Assembly: GCA_012837325.1 (NCBI GenBank)
Contig: DURK01000148.1
Location: forward strand, 1-38,623
Origin: Clostridiales bacterium
GTDB lineage: Bacteria > Bacillota > Clostridia > Caldicoprobacterales > DTU083
DNA length: 38,623 nucleotides
Direction of reading: 5' to 3'
Shown here one piece after another: positions 1 through 10,400 of the stretch (within the stretch, counting starts at the first letter, position 1; every line of letters starts with the position of its first letter). The translations under genes were made by a program, and so were the position numbers. The notes below the pieces were generated by a model. That model made no database searches. It was not told where the DNA came from and was given only the letters and a program-made list of their open reading frames with translations.

Positions 1-11
1 AGGTGAAAGAA

Positions 12-713
12 ATGGCTGTTGTTTCAATGAAACAGTTGCTGGAGGCAGGTGTCCACTTTGGACATCAGACCCGCAGATGGAATCCCAAGATGGCTCCCTA
101 TATCTTTACGGATCGAAATGGTATCTATATTATTGACCTGCAGAAAACCGTAAAGAAGATGGAAGAAGCGTACAATTTCGTACGTGATCTATCAGCAGAA
201 GGTCAGGATATCCTCATGGTGGGTACCAAAAAGCAGGCGCAGGAGTCAATTGAAGCTGAGGCAAAACGCTGCGGCATGTTCTATGTAAATCAAAGATGGC
301 TGGGCGGCATGCTTACCAATTTCAAAACCATTCGTCAACGTATCGACCGTTTGGACGAGCTGGATGAGATGGAAACCAGTGGTGCCTTTGATGTACTTCC
401 TAAAAAGGAAGTCATCAAGCTGAAGCTGGAAAGGGACAAGCTGGAGAAAAACCTGGGCGGAATTCGAGGAATGAAGAGGCTTCCAGGTGCCTTGTTTGTA
501 GTGGATCCCCGGAAGGAGCGCATTGCAATTGCTGAAGCCAGAAATTTAAGGATTCCTGTGATTGCTATCGTGGATACCAATTGCGATCCGGACGAGGTTG
601 ATTACGTAATCCCCGGCAATGACGACGCAATTCGTGCTGTCAAACTGTTTGCATCCAAAATCGCGGATGCAGTTCTGGAAGGTCGGCAGGGCGAGCAAAT
701 CAGTGAAGAATAG
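12..713 (+). CDS. rpsB: 30S ribosomal protein S2
   Basis: Structural protein of the small ribosomal subunit, among the last to join the 30S particle. The N-terminus ([20 protein letters not shown]) and the stretch [18 protein letters not shown] are typical of bacterial S2, and the 233-residue length fits the family. The chosen start is ATG at 12, preceded by AGGTG at 1-5; the frame is also open from GTG at 3, but that GTG lies within the ribosome binding site. The native promoter lies outside the window. A hairpin with a T-run follows directly, so only part of the transcription is expected to continue into tsf. Confidence 0.97.
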   Translation: MAVVSMKQLLEAGVHFGHQTRRWNPKMAPYIFTDRNGIYIIDLQKTVKKMEEAYNFVRDLSAEGQDILMVGTKKQAQESIEAEAKRCGMFYVNQRWLGGMLTNFKTIRQRIDRLDELDEMETSGAFDVLPKKEVIKLKLERDKLEKNLGGIRGMKRLPGALFVVDPRKERIAIAEARNLRIPVIAIVDTNCDPDEVDYVIPGNDDAIRAVKLFASKIADAVLEGRQGEQISEE

Positions 714-727
714 TTCGATTGACAAGG

Positions 728-766
728 GGGAAGAACGGGGGATTGCGCCCTATTCTTCCCTTTTTT
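728..766 (+). terminator. Intrinsic terminator/attenuator between rpsB and tsf
   Basis: GGGAAGAA (728-735) pairs perfectly with TTCTTCCC (753-760). The stem can be extended inward by GGG (737-739) with CCC (748-750). Six T residues follow at 761-766. It lies 15 bases after the rpsB stop, between two genes that are normally co-transcribed. Confidence 0.8.
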
Positions 767-789
767 GTGATTGACTGACGATTGTTGAT

Positions 790-819
790 TTGTCTATGAC
801 ATTTTGATTTTTCTATAAT
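790..819 (+). promoter_or_regulatory. Possible SigmaA promoter for tsf
   Basis: TTGTCT at 790-795 and a consensus TATAAT at 814-819 are separated by 18 bp. The site lies between the rpsB terminator and the tsf ribosome binding site. The -10 is perfect and the -35 is weak, so this is plausible but not certain. Confidence 0.45.
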
Positions 820-839
820 CGATAAGGAGGAATAAGAAC

Positions 840-1487
840 ATGATCTCTGCTTCAAGTGTAAAGGAACTAAGAGAACTTACCGGAGCCGGAATGATGGACT
901 GCAAGCGCGCGCTGCAGGAGGCGGACGGAAATTTGGAAAAAGCAGTTGAAATTTTAAGAGAAAAAGGCTTGTCGGCAGCTGCAAAAAAAGCCGGCAGAAT
1001 CGCTGCAGAAGGGATTGTTGAATCCTACATACACATGGGTGGCAAAATTGGCGTACTGGTAGAAGTAAACTGTGAAACCGACTTTGTTGCCAAAACAGCT
1101 GAATTCAAATCCTTTGTCAGAGATATTGCTATGCATATAGCAGCTACCAATCCCCAATTCCTGTCCAAGGAAGAGGTTCCGGAAGACCTTGTTGCCAAGG
1201 AAAAGGAAATTTTGCGGGCACAAGCCTTGAATGAAGGAAAGCCAGAGAAAATTGTAGATAGAATGGTGGAAGGCAGAATTGAAAAGTATTTCAAGGAAGT
1301 ATGCCTTCTGGAGCAGCCCTTTGTAAAGGATACCGATAAAACCGTTCAGAGCATTGTGAACGAGCAAATTGCTACAATTGGTGAGAAAATCAGTATCCGG
1401 CGCTTTGTTCGCTATCAAATGGGCGAAGGTCTGGCGAAAAGAGAGGATAATTTTGCTGACGAAGTAATGAGTCAGATGAAGGGCTGA
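840..1487 (+). CDS. tsf: Elongation factor Ts
   Basis: Guanine nucleotide exchange factor that regenerates EF-Tu-GTP during elongation. Both EF-Ts family signatures are visible: [16 protein letters not shown] near residues 10-25 and [11 protein letters not shown] near residues 75-85. At 215 residues it is the short form usual in many Clostridia and in Thermus, lacking part of the region present in the roughly 290-residue proteins of E. coli and Bacillus. ATG at 840 follows AAGGAGG at 824-830. It is flanked on both sides by terminator-like hairpins, so its level may be set separately from rpsB and pyrH. Confidence 0.97.
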   Translation: MISASSVKELRELTGAGMMDCKRALQEADGNLEKAVEILREKGLSAAAKKAGRIAAEGIVESYIHMGGKIGVLVEVNCETDFVAKTAEFKSFVRDIAMHIAATNPQFLSKEEVPEDLVAKEKEILRAQALNEGKPEKIVDRMVEGRIEKYFKEVCLLEQPFVKDTDKTVQSIVNEQIATIGEKISIRRFVRYQMGEGLAKREDNFADEVMSQMKG

Positions 1488-1494
1488 GTAAAAA

Positions 1495-1523
1495 GGGGAA
1501 CACTCTTGTGTTTCTCTTTTTTT
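1495..1523 (+). terminator. Intrinsic terminator/attenuator between tsf and pyrH
   Basis: GGGGAACAC (1495-1503) pairs with GTGTTTCTC (1508-1516) over nine positions if two G-U pairs are allowed. The loop is TCTT, and seven T residues follow at 1517-1523. The pyrH ribosome binding site begins only about seven bases later. Confidence 0.7.
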
Positions 1524-1525
1524 AA

Positions 1526-2272
<747 letters not shown>

Positions 2273-2276
2273 TACC

Positions 2277-2831
2277 ATGAAGGAAGTGTACAGGGAAACC
2301 AAGACAAGAATGGGAAAAACACTGCAAGTGCTGAAATCAGACCTCGCCAGCATCCGAGCAGGACGAGCCAATCCGCACCTTCTCGATCGGATTATGGTGG
2401 ACTATTATGGCACGCCCACCCCAATCAATCAAATAGGAAACATCTCCTCTCCTGAACCCAGACTGCTGGTAATTTCCCCTTGGGAACCCAAAATGATATC
2501 TGCCATTGAAAAAGAAATCATGAAATCTGACATTGGTATCACGCCCAACAATGACGGGAAGGTCATTCGACTGGTTTTCCCTGAACTGACCGAAGAAAGA
2601 AGAAAAGAACTGGTGAAGGTGGTCAGCAAATACGGTGAAGAATCCAAAATAGCCATTCGTTCCATCCGCCGGGATGCGAATGACACCCTGAAGAAAATGA
2701 AAAAAGCAAGCGAAATCACAGAGGACGAACAAAGGCTTGGTGAAACTGAAATACAAACCATTACGGATGACCATATCAAGCAGGTAGACATAATCGTGAA
2801 AGAAAAGGAAAAGGAAATCCTAGAGTTTTGA
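2277..2831 (+). CDS. frr: Ribosome recycling factor
   Basis: Splits post-termination 70S ribosomes together with EF-G. The 184-residue length, the segment [17 protein letters not shown] near residues 23-40 and the C-terminal helix rich in Lys and Glu are characteristic of RRF. ATG at 2277 lies four bases after the pyrH stop; its Shine-Dalgarno AAGGAGG (2261-2267) is inside pyrH. A terminator follows immediately, ending the rpsB-frr translation cluster. Confidence 0.97.
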   Translation: MKEVYRETKTRMGKTLQVLKSDLASIRAGRANPHLLDRIMVDYYGTPTPINQIGNISSPEPRLLVISPWEPKMISAIEKEIMKSDIGITPNNDGKVIRLVFPELTEERRKELVKVVSKYGEESKIAIRSIRRDANDTLKKMKKASEITEDEQRLGETEIQTITDDHIKQVDIIVKEKEKEILEF

Positions 2832-2840
2832 TTGAATGAG

Positions 2841-2865
2841 AAAAGCAGCGTTCAGGCTGCTTTTT
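2841..2865 (+). terminator. Intrinsic terminator after frr
   Basis: AAAAGCAGC (2841-2849) and GCTGCTTTT (2856-2864) form a nine-pair stem with loop GTTCAG, and the 3' arm runs into TTTTT. It starts ten bases after the frr stop and separates frr from uppS. Confidence 0.8.
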
Positions 2866-2942
2866 CAAATAGTAACAGATTAATTAAAATACAGGCATCT
2901 TGGATATCATTGCCGCCTTAGCATACGAAAAGGAAGGGTATC

Positions 2943-3731
2943 ATGAATTTAAAAGGTTTTTTCAATAGGGAAAAAAACCAGGACGATTTGCTTCGGACTG
3001 TATCATCCAAACCGATTCCGAAGCATATTGCCATCATTATGGATGGCAACGGTCGATGGGCAGAAGCACGCCATTTGCCCAGAACAGCTGGTCATAGACA
3101 AGGTGTGGAAGCACTGCGGGAAATTATCAAAACCTCCGTTCAGCTCAAGATAGCCCATCTTACCTTGTATGCGTTTTCTACAGAGAATTGGAAGAGGCCT
3201 GAATCTGAAATACGGGCTCTGATGTCTTTGATGGTTGAGTTTTTAAAAAAAGAACTACCTGAGCTCCATGAAAATGAAATCAAGATTAACATGCTGGGTG
3301 ATATGCAAGGTCTTCCCCAGGATGCTGTCCGGGAAATCCAAAACGCCATGGATGTAACCAGACATAACCAAGGCTTGCATGTGAATATTGCCATTAACTA
3401 TGGCAGTCGTATGGAGATTGTCAAAGCTGTAAAAAAAATTGCACAGGATATCTCCCAAAGCGTCCTTACACCGGATGATATCGATGAACACTTGTTTTCC
3501 CAATACTTGGAGACCCGAAGCATTCCAGACCCAGACCTCATGATTCGTACGGGAGGGGAATGCAGGCTTAGCAATTTTCTCCTGTATCAGTCTGCATATA
3601 CGGAATTGCTGTTTACCGACAAACAGATTTTATGGCCAAACTTTACCCGTCGAAGATATCTGGAAGCGATTTCTGAATACCAGTTTCGAAAGCGAAGATT
3701 CGGCGGAATAGATGTAGGGGAAGGTGTTTGA
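2943..3731 (+). CDS. uppS: Undecaprenyl diphosphate synthase (cis-prenyltransferase)
   Basis: Condenses isopentenyl diphosphate units onto farnesyl diphosphate to make the C55 carrier lipid for cell-wall polymers. The active-site motif IIMDGNGRWA lies at residues 31-40 with the catalytic Asp at 34. The C-terminal motif RTGGECRLSNFL, which binds the homoallylic substrate, is also present. The 262 residues are slightly longer than the usual 240-255 because of an N-terminal lead of about 25 residues. The start follows AAGGAAGG. Its stop overlaps the region where cdsA begins, so the lipid genes form one unit. Confidence 0.96.
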   Translation: MNLKGFFNREKNQDDLLRTVSSKPIPKHIAIIMDGNGRWAEARHLPRTAGHRQGVEALREIIKTSVQLKIAHLTLYAFSTENWKRPESEIRALMSLMVEFLKKELPELHENEIKINMLGDMQGLPQDAVREIQNAMDVTRHNQGLHVNIAINYGSRMEIVKAVKKIAQDISQSVLTPDDIDEHLFSQYLETRSIPDPDLMIRTGGECRLSNFLLYQSAYTELLFTDKQILWPNFTRRRYLEAISEYQFRKRRFGGIDVGEGV

Positions 3732-3733
3732 AG

Positions 3734-4543
3734 GTGTTGGGAATGAGAGTGATATCAGCTGCTATAGCGATTCTTTTCCTGATAGCGATTTTTTGGATCG
3801 GTGGATGGCTTATTGATCTTGTATTGATTATAGTGTCTCTTATTGGAATGAAGGAGATCTATCAGGCATTTATGAACAAGGGGATGCATCCTCAAAAATT
3901 GGCAGGGTATCTAGCGATTGTATTGTTTTACATACAAAATTTTTTCTTTGAGGGCAGCTACAACTTTTTTTATGTTCTGCTTGCCATTGTACTGTTGTTG
4001 TCCATTCTGGTTTGGAAGCCTTCTGTCAAGCCTGATGATATTGCAGTTACAATGCTGGGATTGTTATATCCGGGTATTCTATTGTCTACAGCCGGTCTGA
4101 TTAAGGAAGCTGCGCATCTTCCCCAATATTATTTGCTGTATATGACTCTGGCAGCAACTTACGGTACAGACACCTTTGCCTACTTTAGCGGACGTCTTCT
4201 GGGAAAAAGGAAGCTGTGTCCGGTCATCAGCCCCAATAAAACTGTAGAAGGCAGCGTAGGAGGCTTGGTTGGCGGCATTTTTCTTGTCATGGTGCTTGGA
4301 ATTGTACTGAATTGGGTATACAATATTAATGTACACCCCTTTCATTTTGCAATGTTCGGTCTGCTGGGAGGGGTATTTTCCCAAATTGGCGATTTGACAG
4401 CTTCGTCTATCAAACGATATTGCAATATAAAGGACTTTGGCAATCTTATTCCAGGCCACGGGGGTATTTTGGATCGGATTGACAGCCTTTTGTTCGTGCT
4501 TCCTGTTGTCTATGTATACTCCCAGCTGGTTTTGATGGGTTAG
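3734..4543 (+). CDS. cdsA: Phosphatidate cytidylyltransferase (CDP-diacylglycerol synthase)
   Basis: Makes CDP-diacylglycerol from phosphatidic acid and CTP, the precursor of all phospholipids; polytopic membrane protein. The CdsA signature is near the C-terminus: SSIKRYCNIKDFGNLIPGHG followed by GILDRID. About seven or eight hydrophobic segments are visible. The start is uncertain. GTG at 3734 gives the family-like MLGMRVISAA and lies nine bases after AAGG; TTG at 3728 (overlapping the uppS stop) and ATG at 3743 are alternatives. It supplies the substrate of the PgsA encoded near 32400. Confidence 0.93.
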   Translation: MLGMRVISAAIAILFLIAIFWIGGWLIDLVLIIVSLIGMKEIYQAFMNKGMHPQKLAGYLAIVLFYIQNFFFEGSYNFFYVLLAIVLLLSILVWKPSVKPDDIAVTMLGLLYPGILLSTAGLIKEAAHLPQYYLLYMTLAATYGTDTFAYFSGRLLGKRKLCPVISPNKTVEGSVGGLVGGIFLVMVLGIVLNWVYNINVHPFHFAMFGLLGGVFSQIGDLTASSIKRYCNIKDFGNLIPGHGGILDRIDSLLFVLPVVYVYSQLVLMG

Positions 4544-4557
4544 AAAGGAGAACTCCA

Positions 4558-5706
4558 GTGAAGAGGATTGCCATTTTAGGATCTACCGGTTCCATTGGAA
4601 CGCAGGCCCTGGATGTTTTAAGCAGATATCCGGAATATGAATTTGTTGCATTGTCAGCCAATGAGAATATTGATATTCTGGAAAAGCAGGCCTTTATGCA
4701 TCGTCCCGCCAAAGTAGGGGTAATTAACGAGGAAAAGGCTGCTATCCTTCGTGACAGGCTTCCCACTGATATAACGGTTGTAGCCGGTAAACAGGCTTTG
4801 GTTGAGCTTGCTACTTTGCCTGAAGCAGACATGGTATTAATGTCTGTGGTCGGTATTTCAGGTCTGGAAGCAACCTTGGCTGCCTTGCATGCAGGCAAGG
4901 ACATTGCTCTTGCAAATAAGGAGACTTTGGTAGCAGGCGGCGAACTGGTCATGAATGCTGCCAGAAAGTCCGGCAGAAGCGTTCTTCCCGTGGACAGCGA
5001 ACATTCAGCGATTTTTCAATGTCTGCAGGGTACAAAAGATGAAGGGGAGATTGAAAAAATATTCTTAACCGCTTCAGGAGGTCCTTTCAGGGGATACAAG
5101 CCTGAAGAGCTTCAAAAGGTAACGGTCGATGATGCACTAAAACATCCACGTTGGAATATGGGCAGGAAGGTTACCATTGACAGCGCAACCCTTATGAACA
5201 AGGGTCTGGAAGTAATCGAAGCCAAATGGCTGTTTGATCTCAATTTGCATCAAATCGAGGTCATCATTCATCCTCAAAGTATTGTTCATTCCATGGTACA
5301 ATATGTTGATGGATCCATACTTGCTCAAATTGGAGCAACGGATATGAGGCTTCCCATCCTATATGCCTTTACCTGGCCAAATAGATTGAGAGCTGATCTT
5401 CCTGCAGTGGATTTTCAGCATTTGGGCAGTCTAACCTTCGAAAAGCCGGACACCGATACCTTTCCTTGTTTGAATTTAGCTTATGAAGCCTCCCATATCG
5501 GAGGCAGCATGCCAGCTGTATTGAATGCAGCCAATGAAGTGGCAGTTGAATTGTTCTTAAAGTCATCATTGTCTTTTACTGACATACCGCGAATGGTGGA
5601 GAAGGCAATGGGGCTTCATCAAAAAATTTCCAATCCGACCCTGGAAGAGATTCTATTTATTGATCAGGAGACCAGGGATCGAATAAAGAGGGATGATAGT
5701 GTATGA
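4558..5706 (+). CDS. dxr: 1-deoxy-D-xylulose 5-phosphate reductoisomerase
   Basis: Second enzyme of the MEP isoprenoid pathway; converts DXP to MEP with NADPH. Visible are the nucleotide-binding GSTGSIG (residues 8-14), ANKET near 119-123, the metal-binding PVDSEHSAIFQ near 145-154, and TIDSATLMNKGLEVIEA. The 382-residue length is normal. It begins with GTG at 4558, eight bases after AAAGGAG (4544-4550). Its product pathway feeds UppS two genes upstream. The stop overlaps the rseP start in an ATGA. Confidence 0.97.
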   Translation: MKRIAILGSTGSIGTQALDVLSRYPEYEFVALSANENIDILEKQAFMHRPAKVGVINEEKAAILRDRLPTDITVVAGKQALVELATLPEADMVLMSVVGISGLEATLAALHAGKDIALANKETLVAGGELVMNAARKSGRSVLPVDSEHSAIFQCLQGTKDEGEIEKIFLTASGGPFRGYKPEELQKVTVDDALKHPRWNMGRKVTIDSATLMNKGLEVIEAKWLFDLNLHQIEVIIHPQSIVHSMVQYVDGSILAQIGATDMRLPILYAFTWPNRLRADLPAVDFQHLGSLTFEKPDTDTFPCLNLAYEASHIGGSMPAVLNAANEVAVELFLKSSLSFTDIPRMVEKAMGLHQKISNPTLEEILFIDQETRDRIKRDDSV

Positions 5707-6737
5707 CAACCATATTAATAGCCATATTGTTTTTCAGTGTATTTATCATGATACATGAACTAGGTCATTTTCTAGTAGCCAGAGCGGTTGGAATCCATGC
5801 AGAGGAGTTTTCTCTTGGGATGGGGCCAAGACTGCTTAAAATTTCGGGGAAAGAAACAGAATACTCTCTTCGAGTCCTTCCTATCGGCGGTTACGTTCGC
5901 TTTCTGGGAGAGGATGAATCCAGCAGCGATCCAAGGGCTTTTAATAATGCCAAGGTCTGGAAACGCTTTCTGGTAATCTTGGCAGGTCCTGTAATGAATC
6001 TGCTGCTGGCTGTTGTTCTGTTCAGCGCAGCCTTTCTTTCTTTCGGCATTTACGATTCGGATCTGCCTGTTATTGAAAGTGTTATTTCAGGATATCCTGC
6101 TGAGCAAGCGGGTCTTAAGGCTGGAGATCGAATCCTCGGTGTTGGTGACTTGGATGTAAGCGGGCTTGAAGACTCAGATGCAGTGAAGCACATTCGCACC
6201 TTTATCGCTGACAACGGGTCCAAACCTTTTACCGTTACCATACAAAGAGAAGAGCAAACCTTGGAAATAGATGTGATTCCAAGCTTGGATGAAGCAAACA
6301 GCCGCTGGCAGCTTGGTTTTTACTTCACTCCTTCCATCCGAAGAATCGGATTTTTCCAAGCCATCGGCATGTCATTCAAGCAGACCTTCCGCGTCGTAGG
6401 CATGATGTTTGTCTTATTGAAGGATCTAATTTTTGCTGGTCAAGGTTTGGGAGACGTAATGGGACCTGTTGGTATCGTTGGCGAAATCGGCAGAGCAGCA
6501 CAAGCAGGCATGCAGCAACTGTTAAACCTTGGCATCATTATTACAATTAATCTGGGAATCATGAATTTGATCCCCTTCCCAGCTTTGGATGGAGGACGGC
6601 TGATTCTTCTCATTGTAGAAGGGGTACGCGGAAAGCCCATGGATCGCAACAAAGAAGGGTATTTCCATTTGATTGGTTTTGTTTTACTGATGATATTAAT
6701 GATAATTGTGACTTACAAGGATATCCTGAAAATCTGA
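5703..6737 (+). CDS. rseP: Site-2 metalloprotease RseP/RasP family
   Basis: Intramembrane zinc protease of the S2P family that cleaves anti-sigma factors and remnant signal peptides within the membrane. The zinc motif HELGH is at residues 18-22 in the first transmembrane helix. A PDZ domain covers roughly residues 105-190. The second active-site motif NLIPFPALDGG is near residues 288-298. The 344-residue length is typical. It overlaps dxr by four bases. In many Firmicutes ispG and/or proS follow, but here a glycosyltransferase gene comes next. Confidence 0.95.
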   Translation: MTTILIAILFFSVFIMIHELGHFLVARAVGIHAEEFSLGMGPRLLKISGKETEYSLRVLPIGGYVRFLGEDESSSDPRAFNNAKVWKRFLVILAGPVMNLLLAVVLFSAAFLSFGIYDSDLPVIESVISGYPAEQAGLKAGDRILGVGDLDVSGLEDSDAVKHIRTFIADNGSKPFTVTIQREEQTLEIDVIPSLDEANSRWQLGFYFTPSIRRIGFFQAIGMSFKQTFRVVGMMFVLLKDLIFAGQGLGDVMGPVGIVGEIGRAAQAGMQQLLNLGIIITINLGIMNLIPFPALDGGRLILLIVEGVRGKPMDRNKEGYFHLIGFVLLMILMIIVTYKDILKI

Positions 6738-6776
6738 CATGATTGATTATGAAACACGAGCAGGAGTTGAACCAAG

Positions 6777-7409
6777 GTGGAAGCCTCTATCATTATTCCA
6801 GCCTTCAATGAAGAAGTAAATATCCCGCCGGTACTGGATGTTGTCTGCACCTTGCGGGATGATTATGAAATTTTGGTGGTAAATGACGGCTCTGAAGATA
6901 AAACATCAGATATTGTACGTTCTTATGATATTCGTGTTTTGGACATGCCGGAAAACAAGGGAAAAAGCTGTGCCATGTGGGCAGGTGTGCAAAATACCAG
7001 CGGCGGGATAATCTTATTTCTGGATGCAGATCTGATCGGGTTAAAGGCTGAGCATGTTCACCAACTGGTGCTGCCCATCAAAGAGAATATTGCTGACATG
7101 ACAGTAGGTATCTTCAGTTCCGGAAGGGGATTCACTGATTTGGCACAAAAGTTGACACCCTTTCTATCCGGACAACGGGGAGTGAAGAGAGAAATACTGG
7201 ATATGCTGGATGAAAAAGAGTGGATTTCCGGGTACGGAATAGAAATTTCCTTGACCCGATGCGTGAAAGAACATGATCTGCGCTTACTGGAAGTCCCTCT
7301 GGATCACGTGACGCAGATTATAAAGGAAGAGAAACTTGGTCTGGCCAGAGGAATGATGGCACGACTGAAAATGTATTGGGAAATTGCTAAAGAGATCAAC
7401 AGAGTTTGA
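6777..7409 (+). CDS. Family 2 glycosyltransferase, cytosolic, substrate unknown
   Basis: GT-A fold sugar transferase. The N-terminus SIIIPAFNEEVNI and the nucleotide-binding VVNDGSEDKTSDIV are typical of GT2. A DxD-like metal site (FLDADL) sits near residues 80-85. At 210 residues it has only the catalytic domain and no membrane helices, unlike polyprenyl-phosphate transferases with C-terminal anchors. It starts with GTG at 6777, ten bases after AGGAG. It occupies the position between rseP and polC where ispG or proS usually sit. Acceptor and donor sugars cannot be inferred. Confidence 0.85.
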   Translation: MEASIIIPAFNEEVNIPPVLDVVCTLRDDYEILVVNDGSEDKTSDIVRSYDIRVLDMPENKGKSCAMWAGVQNTSGGIILFLDADLIGLKAEHVHQLVLPIKENIADMTVGIFSSGRGFTDLAQKLTPFLSGQRGVKREILDMLDEKEWISGYGIEISLTRCVKEHDLRLLEVPLDHVTQIIKEEKLGLARGMMARLKMYWEIAKEINRV

Positions 7410-7440
7410 CGCAAGTGTTTATACGCATAGGGGGATATGG

Positions 7441-10400
7441 ATGGCACCGCAGAGAACTGCAGTCTCACAAAGGACCTGGCTGGATCTGCCTTTTGAAGAA
7501 CTGGGTCTGAAGGGAACAAAAATTCATATAGAGAAAGCATTGGTTTACAAAAAGAGCAGAACATGGGAGATCGTACTAAACGCAACTCAGTATATTCCGT
7601 TTCAAACCATCGCCATGTTACAAAGCAAGCTGAGAGATCAATTCTTTGACATCGATCATATTAAGCTTCGCGTTACTTATCGGATGAGCCTGGAGAGTAT
7701 AATCCAGAACTTTGAATTCATTTGGGAAGATTTACAGGAGTGCATAAAAATTGACATGCCGTCCGTTACTTGGCTGAAATCCTGCCCCTGGTACTGGGAT
7801 GGAAATGTCCTTCATATTTGCGCCAGACAATCAGCCAAGATGGACATCGCAACCCACAAATCAGTCCCCCGGTGGATTGAGAATTGGTTTCAAACAAATT
7901 TTTTTCAAAAGTTGAAAGTAGTTCTGCTTCAGAAGCTAGAGGACGATGGAGCTGTTTCTGATGAGTATTTTCTTGAAAGAGAAAGGGAAGAGTTGGAGCT
8001 GATTCGGCAGGCAACGGAGAACACCGTACTCACTGACAGAGAAAACGGGAAGAAGGTTTCCGCAAAAACCGGTACAGTACTTTTGGGGCGTCCGATTAAA
8101 GGTGAACCCTTATCAATTGACACTTTGAGAGAAGACAGCGGACGAGTTATCATAGAAGGCTGCATCTTTGACACGGATTCCAGGGAACTGCGGGGTGGAA
8201 AATACCTCATTACCATTGATGTAACCGATCATACCAGTTCTATTACCGTTAAAATGTTTCTTGAACCGGATAAAGCCAAAGTCTTAACAGGTTGTTTAAA
8301 AAAGGGAAACTGGTTTCGGTTCAGAGGAGATTGCCAATATGACAAATACCAGAAGGAAATTGTTCTTATTGCCAATGATATCAATACTGCCCAGTCCAGA
8401 ACACGCATGGATGAAGCACCGGTAAAAAGAGTAGAGCTTCACCTGCATACCCAGATGAGCTCATTGGATGCAGTGACATCTGCAAAAGCTTTGATAGAAA
8501 GAGCAGCCTTGTGGGGCCATTCTGCCATCGCCATTACCGATCACGGTGTAGTGCAGGCTTATCCTGAAGCATATGCAGCAGGAAAAAGAAATGGAGTTAA
8601 GATTTTATTTGGGGTAGAAGCTTACTTGATCAATGACTGCAGACCCATTATTCAGTACAGCAGAAATTATGATTTCGATCAGACCTTTGTAGCTCTTGAT
8701 ATTGAAACCACCGGCCTGGATGCAGTAAATAATGAAATTATTGAAATTGGCGCAGTTAAAATACAGGGAAGAAAAATCACTGACCGCTTTCAATCCTTTG
8801 TTGCCCCTGTCCGTTCGATACCTGCACATATTACCGAACTGACGGGTATTACACAGGACATGGTGAAGGATGCACCGCCAATCGAACAAGTATTAACAAA
8901 TTTTTTTGCTTTTTGCGGAGATGCTGCCCTGGTTGCTCATAATGCCTCTTTTGATATTGGCTTTCTCAGGGGAAAGGCAAGACCATTGGGGATTGCGCTG
9001 AATCACCCGATTGTTGACACCCTGGCTTTGTCTCGGGAGTTGCTGCCTGAGTTAAAGCGCTTCAAGCTGAACCTGGTGGCAGATCATCTGGGTATACAGT
9101 TGAAAAACCATCACAGGGCAGCGGATGATGCTGAAGTAGCAGGCAGGATTATGCTGAACCTCTTTGAAAAACTGGAAGAGCAGGGAACTTCCAACCTGGA
9201 TGATATCAATGGTTTGTTTCGAAAAAGAAGAAACTTAAACGGTTTACGAAGCCATCATGCTGTTCTTTTCGTAAAAAATGCCGTTGGTTTAAAAAACCTT
9301 TACAAATTAATCTCCCTTTCTCATTTGGAATATTATTATAGGAGGCCCCGCATTCCAAAGAGCTTGCTTGCCCAGTATAGGGAAGGGTTGATTATTGGAT
9401 CCGGCTGCGAAGCAGGGGAATTGTATCAAGCTGTCCTGCAAAACTTACCGGATGAAGAAATCAATGAAATCGTTGATTTTTATGATTATCTTGAAATTCA
9501 GCCAATTGATAACAATCGACACCTGATTCGAAATGGGCAGGTAGTAGATGATGAAGCATTAAGGGAAATCAATCGGCGTATTGTCTCATTGGGCAGAACA
9601 CACAGTAAAAGGGTAGCAGCTACCGGAGATGTGCACTTTATGGATCCTGCTGATGAAATTTTTCGCCGTATTTTAATGAGCGGCCAAAAGTTCGAAGATG
9701 CTGATCATCAAGCTCCTTTGTATTTTAAAACTACACAAGAGATGTTGGAGGAGTTCTCTTATTTGGGACAGGAAAGTGCAACAGAGGTTGTCATAAACGC
9801 TCCACGCAGCATTGCTGATGAAATGGAGGATATCCAGCCTATTCCTGGTAATTTATTTCCACCTGAGATTCCGGGTGCAGAGGATGAAATACGAACCATG
9901 GCGCAGGAAACTGCACAGTCTATTTATGGAAATCCACTGCCGGATACCGTAGAGAAAAGATTGGATAAAGAATTGAGATCCATTATCGGAAATGGATATG
10001 CCGTGTTGTATTTAATCGCTCATAAACTGGTGAAGAAGTCCAACAGCGATGGCTACCTTGTTGGTTCCCGGGGCTCTGTGGGCTCATCTTTTGTTGCAAC
10101 CATGACAGGAATCACTGAAGTCAACCCGCTTCCTCCTCATTATATCTGCCCAGCCTGCAAAAATTCTAATTTTCAGGTTGATTCAGAACGATATGGATGC
10201 GGGGCAGACCTCCCCGATCAATTATGCCCCAATTGCGGTCATTCTTATGAAAAGGATGGCTTCGATATTCCTTTTGAAGTATTCCTGGGATTTAAAGGCG
10301 ACAAAGTACCGGATATCGACTTAAACTTTTCCGGCGAATATCAGCCAATGGCTCATAAATATACAGAGGAGCTGTTTGGAAAGGGATATGTTTTTCGCGC

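Noticed and set aside
954-1418. Open frame of 154 codons on the minus strand inside tsf
   Set aside because: Fully overlaps a certain gene, has a non-protein-like composition and no ribosome binding site; a shadow frame.
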